From Chitinophaga niastensis (GTDB taxonomy: Bacteria > Bacteroidota > Bacteroidia > Chitinophagales > Chitinophagaceae): a stretch of DNA of 64,000 nt. Below are positions 26,461 through 35,248 of this stretch, in pieces (the first letter of the stretch is position 1; each line of letters opens with the position of its first letter). Location of the stretch: NCBI RefSeq assembly GCF_003014755.1, contig NZ_PYAW01000001.1, positions 620,001-684,000 on the forward strand, read 5' to 3'. The notes below the pieces were generated by a model that was not told the DNA's origin, did no database searches, and saw only the letters and a program-made list of their open reading frames with translations. Position numbers and translations under genes: made by a program.

Positions 26461-29022
26461 ATGCTCCCTGACCGAACCAGCGTATCGAAATTAATATGGT
26501 TGTTACTGTTGGTAATGGCCCCTGTTACATTGCGCGCCCAACAAAAGAAAGTGAATACCAGTCCCACGCCTGCCTGGCTGGTGCCTTATCTCCCTGATCT
26601 TACTAAAAAACCAAATGTTAAAAACATCAGTGATGGCTATTATATCCTGTTATCGGAAGAACAACGGCAGGTAGAATTAAAAAGTACCTATCATCACTTC
26701 ATCCGGAAGATACTGTCTGAAGCTGGTATCCAGAACGGATCTGAAGTATCTGTGGACTACGACCCTCAATATGAAAAGCTGGTTTTCCATAAAATCATTA
26801 TCCATCGCGATGGCAAAGAAATAAACAGGCTCGCTGGTGCTAAATTCAAATTGCTGCAACAGGAACAAGACCTCTCCCGATTTATTTACAGCGGCACTTA
26901 TACGGCCTTCCTCATTCTGGAAGATGTGAGAAAAGGCGATCAGATAGAATACGCTTACTCTATAACCGGCGACAACCCTATCTTTGAAGGAAAGCTTGAC
27001 AGCAAAGTATATTTTGTTGCCTACGAACCCATTGTTAACTACTACAGGAATATCATTGTCAGCCCTGCAAGGCATCTTAATTTCAAATCATTTAATAATG
27101 CGGTGTTGCCACCACCCAAAGCGTGGAACGGACTTACTGTTTATGAATGGAACAGCATAGAGTTAAGAGAATCAGATAATATCAATTATACTCCTTCCTG
27201 GTACAACTCCTTTACACGTTTACAGATTAGTGAATATAATACCTGGAAGGATGTGGCAGCATGGGGCATGAGAGTAAACGCCACAACTGCTCCCGGCCCT
27301 GAGTTACAACGTAAAATTGCGGCACTCAAAAAATCCGCCAACGGCGATAAAGCAGTATACCTGCAACAGGCGCTTCGTTTTGTACAGGATGATATCAGGT
27401 ATATGGGTATTGAAATGGGCGAATATTCTCACCGGCCCAATACACCGGATAAAGTGCTGGCGCAACGTTTCGGGGATTGTAAAGATAAGGCCCTCCTGCT
27501 TTGCACGCTTCTCCATGCCAATGATATCAATGCCAGTATGGCTTATGTAAACACTGACCTGAAAGGCACGATCAGCAATATGTTGCCGTCGCCTAATGCT
27601 TTTACCCATGCTATTGTGTGTACCCGTTTCAACAATAAAACATATTGGCTGGATGCCACGATGTCGTACCAACGCGGGCAATTGCAGGACTTCTGCGAGC
27701 CGGATTATCAACAGGCCCTGGTGGTTACTGATACCACTACGCAACTAACTCCCATTGTACAAACAACCCGTGGTCTTATCACTGCCCGCGAGTCTTTTAC
27801 ACTCCCTGACGACGAAGGAAAAGACGGAAGTCTGGAGGTAACAACCTCCTACCACCGTGATGACGCCGATGGGCAACGTGCGGAACTGGCGGCTACCAGT
27901 ATGAAGGACAAAGAAAAATCCTATCTCAGTTATTATAAAAAATTATATGGAGAAGTAACGATTAAAGATGCTATCAGCATACAGGATTCTATCGCTGCTA
28001 ATATTTTGCGGGTAAATGAAAGTTACGTGATTCATCATCTCTGGAAAAAAGACAGCAGTACCCACAAACTACAGTTTACCGCTAACGCACAGTCGTTCTA
28101 CGACCTGTTGTCATATGTAACAGATGAGCAACGGAAAGTGCCGGTAACCCTGCGCTATCCTTATGATCTTGATTATAAAATAATTATCAATACGCCTATT
28201 GAATGGTCACTCGATCAAACGCCGCTTCGCATCAAAAATGAGTATTATCAATTTGATTATACGGCAGAAAAAGATGGCCACTTTATTACGTTATCCTATC
28301 AGTTCAAAACATTCAGTGATCACATACCGGTAAAATATATACCGCAGTATGTGAAAGAACTGAAAAAGATGATTGAAGTTACTTCACTGGACCTTACCTG
28401 GAAACCGGATTTCACGCCTGTCAGCCATCCGGAATTTAAGGGTAACTGGCTGGCAATTATACTGGCATTGTTGGCAGCCGCTATTTTTGCGCACCTGGCT
28501 GTATTGTATTATAACTATTCGGTGCTGCCGGTAAAACATCCACTGGAGCCACTTCCTATCGCTGGGGGACTTGTATTGCTGGCAATAGGCTTAACTTTTT
28601 CACCCATGGGCGATGTGGTGAGGCTATTCAAAATGGAGGTGTTTAATTACCAGGTGTGGACAACTATTTCTGCCAGGAAAGATCTCGGAAACATCACTGT
28701 AGTGCAGCTCTTCCTGATTTCCGAAGTTTTGATCCATGTGTTTTTACTGGCTTACTCTGTTTTGCTGGCAGTGTTATTTTTTAATAAACGGGATACTTTT
28801 CCATTTGCGCTGGCTACTTATTATTTTATCTGTACTGTTTTTATTTATGCAGATAATTCCCTTAACACGTATTATTTCAAGCCCAGTACGCCTGAAAGTA
28901 TCATCAGTTTAAACTCTGTGCTGTCGCCACTTTTGCGCATGGCTATTTGGGTGCCTTATTTGTTAACATCAGAGCGGGCAAAAGCAACTTTTATTATGCC
29001 ACATCCAACATTGCAGGGATAG
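26461..29022 (+). CDS. DUF3857 and transglutaminase-like membrane protein
   Basis: An 853-residue protein. After a signal peptide it has a DUF3857 domain (about 60-240), then a transglutaminase-like papain-fold domain with catalytic-type residues Cys340 (RFGDCKDKA), His383 (AFTHAIVC) and Asp398 (YWLDATMS). A beta-rich stretch follows, then about five membrane helices in the last 200 residues. The catalytic domain would face the periplasm. Such proteins are widespread in Bacteroidota, often without known substrate; peptidase or peptide-crosslinking activity is possible. It converges on the permease gene, with only 13 bases between stops. Confidence 0.88.
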   Translation: MLPDRTSVSKLIWLLLLVMAPVTLRAQQKKVNTSPTPAWLVPYLPDLTKKPNVKNISDGYYILLSEEQRQVELKSTYHHFIRKILSEAGIQNGSEVSVDYDPQYEKLVFHKIIIHRDGKEINRLAGAKFKLLQQEQDLSRFIYSGTYTAFLILEDVRKGDQIEYAYSITGDNPIFEGKLDSKVYFVAYEPIVNYYRNIIVSPARHLNFKSFNNAVLPPPKAWNGLTVYEWNSIELRESDNINYTPSWYNSFTRLQISEYNTWKDVAAWGMRVNATTAPGPELQRKIAALKKSANGDKAVYLQQALRFVQDDIRYMGIEMGEYSHRPNTPDKVLAQRFGDCKDKALLLCTLLHANDINASMAYVNTDLKGTISNMLPSPNAFTHAIVCTRFNNKTYWLDATMSYQRGQLQDFCEPDYQQALVVTDTTTQLTPIVQTTRGLITARESFTLPDDEGKDGSLEVTTSYHRDDADGQRAELAATSMKDKEKSYLSYYKKLYGEVTIKDAISIQDSIAANILRVNESYVIHHLWKKDSSTHKLQFTANAQSFYDLLSYVTDEQRKVPVTLRYPYDLDYKIIINTPIEWSLDQTPLRIKNEYYQFDYTAEKDGHFITLSYQFKTFSDHIPVKYIPQYVKELKKMIEVTSLDLTWKPDFTPVSHPEFKGNWLAIILALLAAAIFAHLAVLYYNYSVLPVKHPLEPLPIAGGLVLLAIGLTFSPMGDVVRLFKMEVFNYQVWTTISARKDLGNITVVQLFLISEVLIHVFLLAYSVLLAVLFFNKRDTFPFALATYYFICTVFIYADNSLNTYYFKPSTPESIISLNSVLSPLLRMAIWVPYLLTSERAKATFIMPHPTLQG

Positions 29023-29035
29023 CCGAAGGCCTTCC

Positions 29036-30232
29036 TTACGCCTCGCGGTTCACATATTTATTCACAGTAAACAAGTTTACGGCATACACCAATGCCAGTA
29101 TCAGCCCAATACCTGCAAATACAAGTACGCCCGGCCATGGTGTTACTACCATTTCGTGTTTGGCCAATACAGAGGCTGCCCAATACTGCAGCGCAGCTAA
29201 TATTAACAGCGAAATGATACCGATAATGATATAAAGTGGCACAAACTGTTTCAGCAAATATCGCTGTAGTTGTTTGGGGGCGGTGCCCAGCATCACCAGT
29301 AGTTGAATTTCATGTTTGCAGGAGGTAATCACCAGCTGTATGAACATGCTGAACACCAGCAACGCAAAAAATAACAGGATAAAGCCAAAAAATCCTACCA
29401 CAGATACGATGGTTTGTACAATCATCCTGGTTTTGCTGAATTTAAGCTTGTCCTGGTTGGTGGTATAACCATTATCATCCAGGAACTTTACCAGTGTAGG
29501 ATTAGAAGGGTCCGGTGTTTTAATGATTACCCTCGATGTGCCAGTGGTAACGGCAGTACCATATTTCCCGTTAGCCCATGTCATAAAGGAGGCGGGTACA
29601 AGGAAAGAAGAGATACGATCTGAAAAGCCTACCACATGCCCGAGGTATTGCTCAGCTACTATGTTGTTGGAAATACTCACCTGCAGCGGCAGTGCTTTTA
29701 CTGTTTCCTGCGAGATCTGTGGCAGATCCTGGCTGAGTGAAAATCCGAAATTATACAGGTTCAGGAAATCGCTGGGTAAAATGATGGGGATGGTACGGTC
29801 TCCCTCCTGCCATTTCCAATCTGCATCTTTTACATCTAAAAAACTATCCGGCACCGATTCAAAAAACATATCTGTTGCAAAATGCAGGTCGCCGGGGGCT
29901 TGTATCACCACTTTGTACTGACTGGAGGTAACTAACCCGAATGCCTGTACGAATGGTTGCTTTTTTATGTTGATAATTTCTTCCGGGGTGAACGTGCTTT
30001 TTGCTGGCTGGCCCATCATTGCATTGGTGATCTTTTTATTGAGCACGAGAAAGTCTGCCGTTTCATTCTGGTTTTTGGAGCTGTACAGCAACTGACTGAA
30101 ATTAATATGTGCCTGTATGGCTATCAATATCAGCAGCATAGCAATACCCAGGCCAATGGAAGCCATAAAAAAGCGGCTTTTGCCAACACCGGTTTGAATT
30201 ATTTTTTTAAGTAAGTCGAAAAAAGGACGCAT
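29036..30232 (-). CDS. ABC transporter permease, FtsX/MacB-like
   Basis: A 398-residue membrane protein with one N-terminal helix, a periplasmic domain (about 45-275) and three C-terminal helices (FGFILLFFALLVFSMFIQLV, LYIIIGIISLLILAALQYW, GVLVFAGIGLILALVYA). This is the four-helix type VII ABC layout of LolC, MacB and FtsX. Such systems do not translocate through a channel but transmit force to periplasmic or lipoprotein partners. It follows the ATPase gene by 9 bases and forms a two-gene unit. Confidence 0.82.
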   Translation of the reverse strand: MRPFFDLLKKIIQTGVGKSRFFMASIGLGIAMLLILIAIQAHINFSQLLYSSKNQNETADFLVLNKKITNAMMGQPAKSTFTPEEIINIKKQPFVQAFGLVTSSQYKVVIQAPGDLHFATDMFFESVPDSFLDVKDADWKWQEGDRTIPIILPSDFLNLYNFGFSLSQDLPQISQETVKALPLQVSISNNIVAEQYLGHVVGFSDRISSFLVPASFMTWANGKYGTAVTTGTSRVIIKTPDPSNPTLVKFLDDNGYTTNQDKLKFSKTRMIVQTIVSVVGFFGFILLFFALLVFSMFIQLVITSCKHEIQLLVMLGTAPKQLQRYLLKQFVPLYIIIGIISLLILAALQYWAASVLAKHEMVVTPWPGVLVFAGIGLILALVYAVNLFTVNKYVNREA

Positions 30233-30241
30233 GAAACAACA

Positions 30242-30913
30242 TTAAAGATGATAATGCACATCATATTGAAAGTGCTGGTCATTATCCAGATCTGTTAAAA
30301 TAAACCCGGCATTGCGGGCCTTACATTCATCGGCAATCAGTGCGGCGGCGCGCTGTGCGTTTTCCTGGTCCAGATGGCTGAATGGTTCATCCATCAGCAG
30401 CCACTGGAAAGGCTGTACCAGTGCACGGATAATAGCAATGCGCTGCCGCTCTCCGTACGAAAGCGTTTTGCTACTTTGCTGCAACACATGGGTTACATTC
30501 AACCGGGTAGCCATTTCCTGAATCCTCTCTGGTGTACAATATGGATTTGGCAACATCACTCTTTTCAGTTCTATATTTTCCTGTGCAGAAAGTTGTTCAA
30601 AAAGGCGCAGGTCCTGGAACACAATGCTCACCTCCTGCTGCCGCATGGCTGCTATTTCATTTTTACTGTATGCTTGCCAGGGCTTTCCGTTGACCTGTAC
30701 TTTTCCTGTGTAGTCGTAACGGATATGATACAGGTAATGAACCAGCGTAGTTTTGCCCGTGCCGGAAGGCGCTTTTATTTTCACAAAATTACCCGGCTTA
30801 AAAGTTATTTCCTGGTTCCAGATGTCCGATGGCCGCTGCCGGAACTTGTCCTGCAATGGTATGGGCATCAGGTGATCTATCTGAATCTGCATAGTGGCAC
30901 TTGCTGTTAACAA
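30242..30913 (-). CDS. ABC transporter ATPase with atypical H-loop
   Basis: A 223-residue ATPase with Walker A APSGTGKTT (48-56), Q-loop Gln100, signature LSYGERQR (151-158) and Walker B WLLMDEP with Asp175 and Glu176. The H-loop, where TH is expected, reads FILTDLDND with Asp208 in place of His. The start may be Met8 (30892) instead of the annotated ATG, since the first seven residues look unlike the family. It works with the permease downstream. The DUF4836 lipoprotein gene lies upstream on the same strand, but a terminator stands between them. Confidence 0.85.
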   Translation of the reverse strand: MLTASATMQIQIDHLMPIPLQDKFRQRPSDIWNQEITFKPGNFVKIKAPSGTGKTTLVHYLYHIRYDYTGKVQVNGKPWQAYSKNEIAAMRQQEVSIVFQDLRLFEQLSAQENIELKRVMLPNPYCTPERIQEMATRLNVTHVLQQSSKTLSYGERQRIAIIRALVQPFQWLLMDEPFSHLDQENAQRAAALIADECKARNAGFILTDLDNDQHFQYDVHYHL

Positions 30914-30940
30914 AAGCTAATATAGCCTATTTCCCTAAAG

Positions 30941-30980
30941 CAAAGAGGTTGTAACGGACTACCCGGTACAACCTCTTTTG
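30941..30980 (-). terminator. Intrinsic terminator of the DUF4836 gene
   Basis: CAAAGAGGTTGTAACGG and the complementary CCGGTACAACCTCTTTTG form a stem of about 15 bp around ACTACC, 16 bases past the DUF4836 stop. On the minus strand the hairpin ends CTTTG with limited T-run. Confidence 0.65.
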
Positions 30981-30996
30981 CTAATTATATCATGTA

Positions 30997-32787
30997 TTAA
31001 TGAGCAGCTACAGCACTATCTACCGGTGCGGCAAATAAACTGTCTTCGTAAGCTTTATTCTTTGCTTGTTTAGCCTGCATTACTTTAGCGGCTTCTGTAC
31101 CAAAGTTGATCAGCTGCACCAGGCTGTTCTCATCCTTATTTTTGAAGTTGAGCACTGCTTCTGTGTGTTGTATATCTCCGCTTACAGCGTGACCTACCAG
31201 CGTGAAATCTTTGAACAGCGTTTTCAGGCTCAGCACAATTGGTTTTTCGTCTGCATCGAGTTTATCTTCAGGGATATTTTTACTGATCTTTTCGATATCA
31301 ATATAACCTCCCACCATGTTTCCTTTCACCTTATCTTCAATGCCTTCAGGCAGTTTGATGTTGCCTTTACCAGACAGGTACAGTTGCAGCAATGCACTGT
31401 CTGAGCCCAGGGTGATGTATTTTTCTGTGATAGACATTGGCGGTGCGCCTGCGCCCATCATCATTGGATTGGTGATCACATAATGATCACCTTCTTTCGC
31501 AAATACATCTTTCAGCATTGGAGACGTCATCACTTTATTGAAAGCATCCTTGTTACCTACTTTCAGGCTGAAGATCCATTTAGCGCTAGGCTTGTCAGAG
31601 AATTCACCGGGGAAGTATTCGGATTCTTTTTTAGTAATCGCGAAATCAGAGGCAACGTATGTCAGCTGACCTTCAAAGGCGTTCAGGATATCATCCATTG
31701 ACAATCCGGATTTGCCGGAGAGGAACATATTAGCCATACCGTCCATTCCTGTAGCTTTGATGATATCACCAATCATACGGAAATCAAAGGCATAAGAAAT
31801 GAAACCGGTAATATTATCTGAAGGATATTTCTTCAGCATATCCAGGTCAATTTCTTTTTTACCATATTTTTTATAGATAGCAGCGATTTCTTTACCCATG
31901 TAGGTAGAACCATCCAGGATTACCTTACCTTTTTCAAAGTTAGCAGTACCGGTGTAGTAAGTACCTTCCATCAATTTTTTCACATTGGCCGGGATCATGG
32001 TGAACTGGCCGCTGTTATAGATGGCTTCAGGATTTACAAATACGCTCACATCTGCGTTTTCTTTCAGCAATTTGGCAAAAGGTTCGATAGTCCCCGCTGA
32101 TTCATCCTTTTTCAGGTGAAACAGATGGTCTACTTCTGCTACCCAGGTTTTTGCTTCTGCATTATCTTCAGCGGTTACCAGTGCAGCTGGTGTGGCTTTT
32201 GCCGCAGAATCTATCGCCTGGTTGGTATCCTCATTATCATTAGGAGAAGGCATCGCGTTACCAGGGGCATATTTATTAAGGTCGTTGGCATCTACCGCGC
32301 TGATGTAGATAACGGTTTCCTTATTCCAGCCGATGACTGCATGGTTTTTCTCTTCCCATATATATTTAAAATCATTTTGTGTTTTAAGGGAGAAGTCAGA
32401 CACATTCTTTTTCAGATAGGCTTCAAATTTGGTAGCATCTTTCAGGCTGGCAGTCAGACTTACGTAGGACTTATGCTCTGTGGGCTGACCCTGGAAAACG
32501 AAAGATGCAAAGAAGTGGCTTTGCAGGTCGATACCGGAATTTTCAGCATCTTTCCAGGCCTTCATCACATCATTGGCAGTGTCTTTGCTTTGAACAGCGG
32601 AAAATAGTTTATCCATGGTTACGCCGTTAGTAACCAGCTTTTGCGTGAGCTGTTTAGCATTAAGATCCACAACCAGGCCGGCTGTCTTAGGAATATGCTT
32701 ACTTTCGTCAGAAACCTTGGAGCAGGCTGACAACACCACCGCTGCGGTCACAGCGGCTAACAAAACTTTGGAAATTGTACTTTTCAT
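30997..32787 (-). CDS. DUF4836-family lipoprotein
   Basis: A 596-residue lipoprotein (signal MKSTISKVLLAAVTAAVVLSAC, Cys22) of the DUF4836 family. These are long outer-membrane-associated proteins of Bacteroidota with duplicated alpha/beta domains; function unknown. The family feature HIPKTAGLVVDLNAKQL follows the lipid anchor. A linker around 175-215 is rich in Ala, Asp and Asn. It has its own terminator, and a -7-like box lies upstream at 32871-32878. Confidence 0.85.
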   Translation of the reverse strand: MKSTISKVLLAAVTAAVVLSACSKVSDESKHIPKTAGLVVDLNAKQLTQKLVTNGVTMDKLFSAVQSKDTANDVMKAWKDAENSGIDLQSHFFASFVFQGQPTEHKSYVSLTASLKDATKFEAYLKKNVSDFSLKTQNDFKYIWEEKNHAVIGWNKETVIYISAVDANDLNKYAPGNAMPSPNDNEDTNQAIDSAAKATPAALVTAEDNAEAKTWVAEVDHLFHLKKDESAGTIEPFAKLLKENADVSVFVNPEAIYNSGQFTMIPANVKKLMEGTYYTGTANFEKGKVILDGSTYMGKEIAAIYKKYGKKEIDLDMLKKYPSDNITGFISYAFDFRMIGDIIKATGMDGMANMFLSGKSGLSMDDILNAFEGQLTYVASDFAITKKESEYFPGEFSDKPSAKWIFSLKVGNKDAFNKVMTSPMLKDVFAKEGDHYVITNPMMMGAGAPPMSITEKYITLGSDSALLQLYLSGKGNIKLPEGIEDKVKGNMVGGYIDIEKISKNIPEDKLDADEKPIVLSLKTLFKDFTLVGHAVSGDIQHTEAVLNFKNKDENSLVQLINFGTEAAKVMQAKQAKNKAYEDSLFAAPVDSAVAAH

Positions 32788-32870
32788 ATATGATATAAAA
32801 ATTAAGAATTAAATGGAGCAAACACACGAGATCACAAACACATTCCCACTATCGTGGTATTTCATTCCTG

Positions 32871-32878
32871 CAAAAGTA
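32871..32878 (-). promoter_or_regulatory. Candidate -7 box for the DUF4836 gene
   Basis: The minus strand reads TACTTTTG, an exact TAnnTTTG match, with an 83-base leader before the ATG. The -33 element is not clear. Confidence 0.5.
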
Positions 32879-32949
32879 CGTATATTTTTGTAGCGCATAT
32901 GTCTCATTTTTCCCGACCAGATACAATAATTCAATACTGATTAAGTTTA

Positions 32950-32957
32950 TACCTTTG
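32950..32957 (+). promoter_or_regulatory. Candidate -7 box for the YCII gene
   Basis: TACCTTTG is an exact consensus match. A 14-codon frame begins at 32967 and overlaps the YCII start codon (stop at 33009-33011). Confidence 0.55.
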
Positions 32958-33001
32958 CTACTAACTATGAAACTATCATTAAATACCATAGAAAAACCAT
33001 T

Positions 33002-33280
33002 ATGTTTCTAATCATGTTACAGTACATCCGGCCTGTTGCGGCTGTTGAGCATTTCATGGAGGCGCATACCGCGTTCCTGCAAAAGCATTACGATAGTGGC
33101 CAGTTTATATTATCTGGCCGGAGAAAGCCTAAATCCGGTTCTGTTATCCTTTGCAACGTATCGAGTCGTAAAGAGGTAGAGCAGATCATGAGTGAAGATC
33201 CGCTGGAGAAATACCAGCTGGCCCTTTACGAGATCATTGAATTTGAGCCAACTAAGTATGCAAACACGCTGGAAAAATAG
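33002..33280 (+). CDS. YCII-family protein
   Basis: A 92-residue cytoplasmic protein with the ferredoxin-like YCII fold. The family signature is present: MLQYIRPVAAVEHFMEAHTAFLQKHYDSGQFILSG split over two parts, with the conserved His (EAHTAFL) and Asp (HYDSG) pair, and later EDPLEKYQLALYEI. Family members act in chloroaromatic breakdown or are of unknown function. It is a single-gene unit with its own promoter motif. The start could also be the in-frame ATG at 33014. Confidence 0.85.
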   Translation: MFLIMLQYIRPVAAVEHFMEAHTAFLQKHYDSGQFILSGRRKPKSGSVILCNVSSRKEVEQIMSEDPLEKYQLALYEIIEFEPTKYANTLEK

Positions 33281-33335
33281 TTTTTCCGTTCTGTAGTGCC
33301 GTGCCAACAGCTTACACTTTTTTCACTTCTGATGA

Positions 33336-34352
33336 CTACTTGATAAAGTAAATGACCTTCGTCAGCCATTTGCTACTGTCCTTTTCTGTGCCCGGATCAG
33401 TCAAATACATCTCTATTGTGGGCGGAATAATCTTCTTTCCTTTCTTAGCAATGAATTTGTGTATCGCTACGTGTGCGTTCGCTATTTTATCATAAGGACC
33501 GTAATAGTCTGCGTATGCCGCCTGGGCCGCAGGTAGGGTAATTATTTCATACCCCGGAGCGGGTTTGCTGCCTTCCGGCACCGGAATAGCGGCAGCCATA
33601 TCTGTTTGCTGCAGGTTTTTATCCCAGGTAAAAAATATGCCACAAGGCACGCCTGGCTGCAATTTAGCTGCTGTGGCGGCCTGATAGATTGTGCGTAGGT
33701 TTTTGTGGTAATAATCGGAGATTTTGCTCATAGGAATAGTTTTCCGTACGGCCACGTAGGTGGTAGCCGGGAAATCCATCTCTTTAACCGTTACATCAAT
33801 ACCGTTGGGGGTTCCGGGGCCTTTCATTTCTGCCTCTGCCATGCTTTTCAGATTACTGAGGCCCTGTTCAAAATCGTTTTCCAGCGACCCTTTCATAAAA
33901 AAGGACATCACATTTTGCGGACGTTTATAGTGCGCATCAAAGCTCCAGGTAACTTTTGTTTTTCCTGCTGCTTCTGATAAATGAAAAAACACATCTGATT
34001 CAGATGAAAACGGTGTGATGAAAGTCAGCTTTTGTTGCACGGTTTTATAGGGCTCCAGCGAGAGATGTTGCAGCTGGCCTTTTCCTATCTTGTCGCCCTG
34101 CCAGGCGTCTATTGCGCCAACAGTGCCATCATCCCCGCTAATAGTGTATTTAGCGGCAGAATCCATCTTCTTCCAGGTACTCCATTCATTAAATCTTTCA
34201 AATTTCACGATATCATTCCATACGATAGTAGCGGGCGCATTGATTTCCACAGTACGCTCCACATGCATCCGGGTGGGTGCAGCAAAAACCAATACAATTA
34301 CTACCAGCAGGATGATACCTATGATCCAGGCGAGTGTTTTAAGTACTTTCAT
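33336..34352 (-). CDS. SRPBCC plus GyrI-like two-domain protein with membrane anchor
   Basis: I place the start at the ATG at 34352, giving MKVLKTLAWIIGIILLVVIV, a signal anchor; the longer frame from 34406 adds an unlikely basic extension. The N-terminal domain (about 30-170) is a START/SRPBCC ligand-binding fold (VERTVEINAPATIVW, FNEWSTWKKMD). The C-terminal domain (about 185-335) is GyrI/SOUL-like (FPATTYVAVRKTIP, YADYYGPYDKIANAH, PPTIEMYLTDPG), a fold that binds small hydrophobic molecules. The pair is a common Bacteroidota architecture. Ligand unknown. The msrB gene lies 87 bases upstream on the same strand. Confidence 0.85.
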   Translation of the reverse strand: MKVLKTLAWIIGIILLVVIVLVFAAPTRMHVERTVEINAPATIVWNDIVKFERFNEWSTWKKMDSAAKYTISGDDGTVGAIDAWQGDKIGKGQLQHLSLEPYKTVQQKLTFITPFSSESDVFFHLSEAAGKTKVTWSFDAHYKRPQNVMSFFMKGSLENDFEQGLSNLKSMAEAEMKGPGTPNGIDVTVKEMDFPATTYVAVRKTIPMSKISDYYHKNLRTIYQAATAAKLQPGVPCGIFFTWDKNLQQTDMAAAIPVPEGSKPAPGYEIITLPAAQAAYADYYGPYDKIANAHVAIHKFIAKKGKKIIPPTIEMYLTDPGTEKDSSKWLTKVIYFIK

Positions 34353-34439
34353 GACTGTCGGGGGGTTGATGATAATAAAAATACGTTTTTTTATCGTGCA
34401 ACCCACGCGAAGTGTTGTCAGTCAGGCATAAGATGTTGG

Positions 34440-34922
34440 CTACTCTTTTTCTTTGTCGGTTTCCTGAAAATGTTTGTCCGCCTCTTTAGCCTGTTCAAAA
34501 TCCAGGATCACGGAGTTAATACAATAACGTAAACCAGTTGGCGGTGGTCCGTCATCAAAAACATGACCCAGATGGCCTTTACAGCGTCCGCAAAGCACTT
34601 CCGTGCGATGCATACCGTGGGTGTTGTCCGGTACGTAAATAACACTTGTTTTGGTGAGCGGCTGGAAAAAGCTGGGCCATCCACAGCTGCTTTCAAACTT
34701 AGCATCAGAAACAAATAAAGGATTACCGCAGGCAGCACAATAATAAGTGCCTTCTTCCTTGCTGTTCCAGTATTTCCCGGTGAAAGCCCATTCCGTACCT
34801 TTTTCCCTGGCAATGTTATAGACGTCCTGTGGCAATACCTTCTTCCACTCCTCGTCCGACAAATTCACTTTGTTAACATCGGTACGGGAGTACATCTCTC
34901 CCTTCGTTTTTCCTTCTTCCAT
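34440..34922 (-). CDS. msrB: Peptide-methionine (R)-S-oxide reductase
   Basis: Repairs oxidised methionine (R isomer) in proteins. The 160-residue protein has the zinc cysteines in YYCAACGNPLF and LCGRCKGHLGHVF, the FESSCGWPSFF motif and the catalytic Cys in GLRYCINSV. Cytoplasmic: there is no signal peptide. A -7 box (TAATTTTG on the minus strand, 34987-34994) precedes it. The rest of the 34923-35248 gap holds the mutL promoter. Confidence 0.95.
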   Translation of the reverse strand: MEEGKTKGEMYSRTDVNKVNLSDEEWKKVLPQDVYNIAREKGTEWAFTGKYWNSKEEGTYYCAACGNPLFVSDAKFESSCGWPSFFQPLTKTSVIYVPDNTHGMHRTEVLCGRCKGHLGHVFDDGPPPTGLRYCINSVILDFEQAKEADKHFQETDKEKE

Positions 34923-35201
34923 TGATTTCTTTTTTTCTCCGTTTTGGGAGTAAGTACAGTTTGTTGGTCACCAAAATAGAGATATCCAAAATTATTAGAT
35001 TCCGCAGGTACATATGTGAAGATTTGATTCGTTAACTTCTCATTAACACTATAGTGGCTTTTTTTCTCTATTTGTTGTATTTAAAATATCTCTTATAAAA
35101 CTACGTATGAACAAGCGCTATGGATTGTTATTTCCTGCAAATCAGAGGCGTATTTAACAAAACGGATGCTTTTTTGTTTAAAACAGTCTGATAATCACCG
35201 T

Positions 35202-35231
35202 TGAGCAACTGCGTTTAAATTGTTAACTTTA
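35202..35231 (+). promoter_or_regulatory. Candidate mutL promoter
   Basis: TTG at 35202-35204, a 19-base spacer, and TAACTTTA at 35224-35231, one base off TAnnTTTG. The GTG start follows 18 bases later. Confidence 0.5.
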
Positions 35232-35248
35232 CAGCAAAAGGCTAGTAA

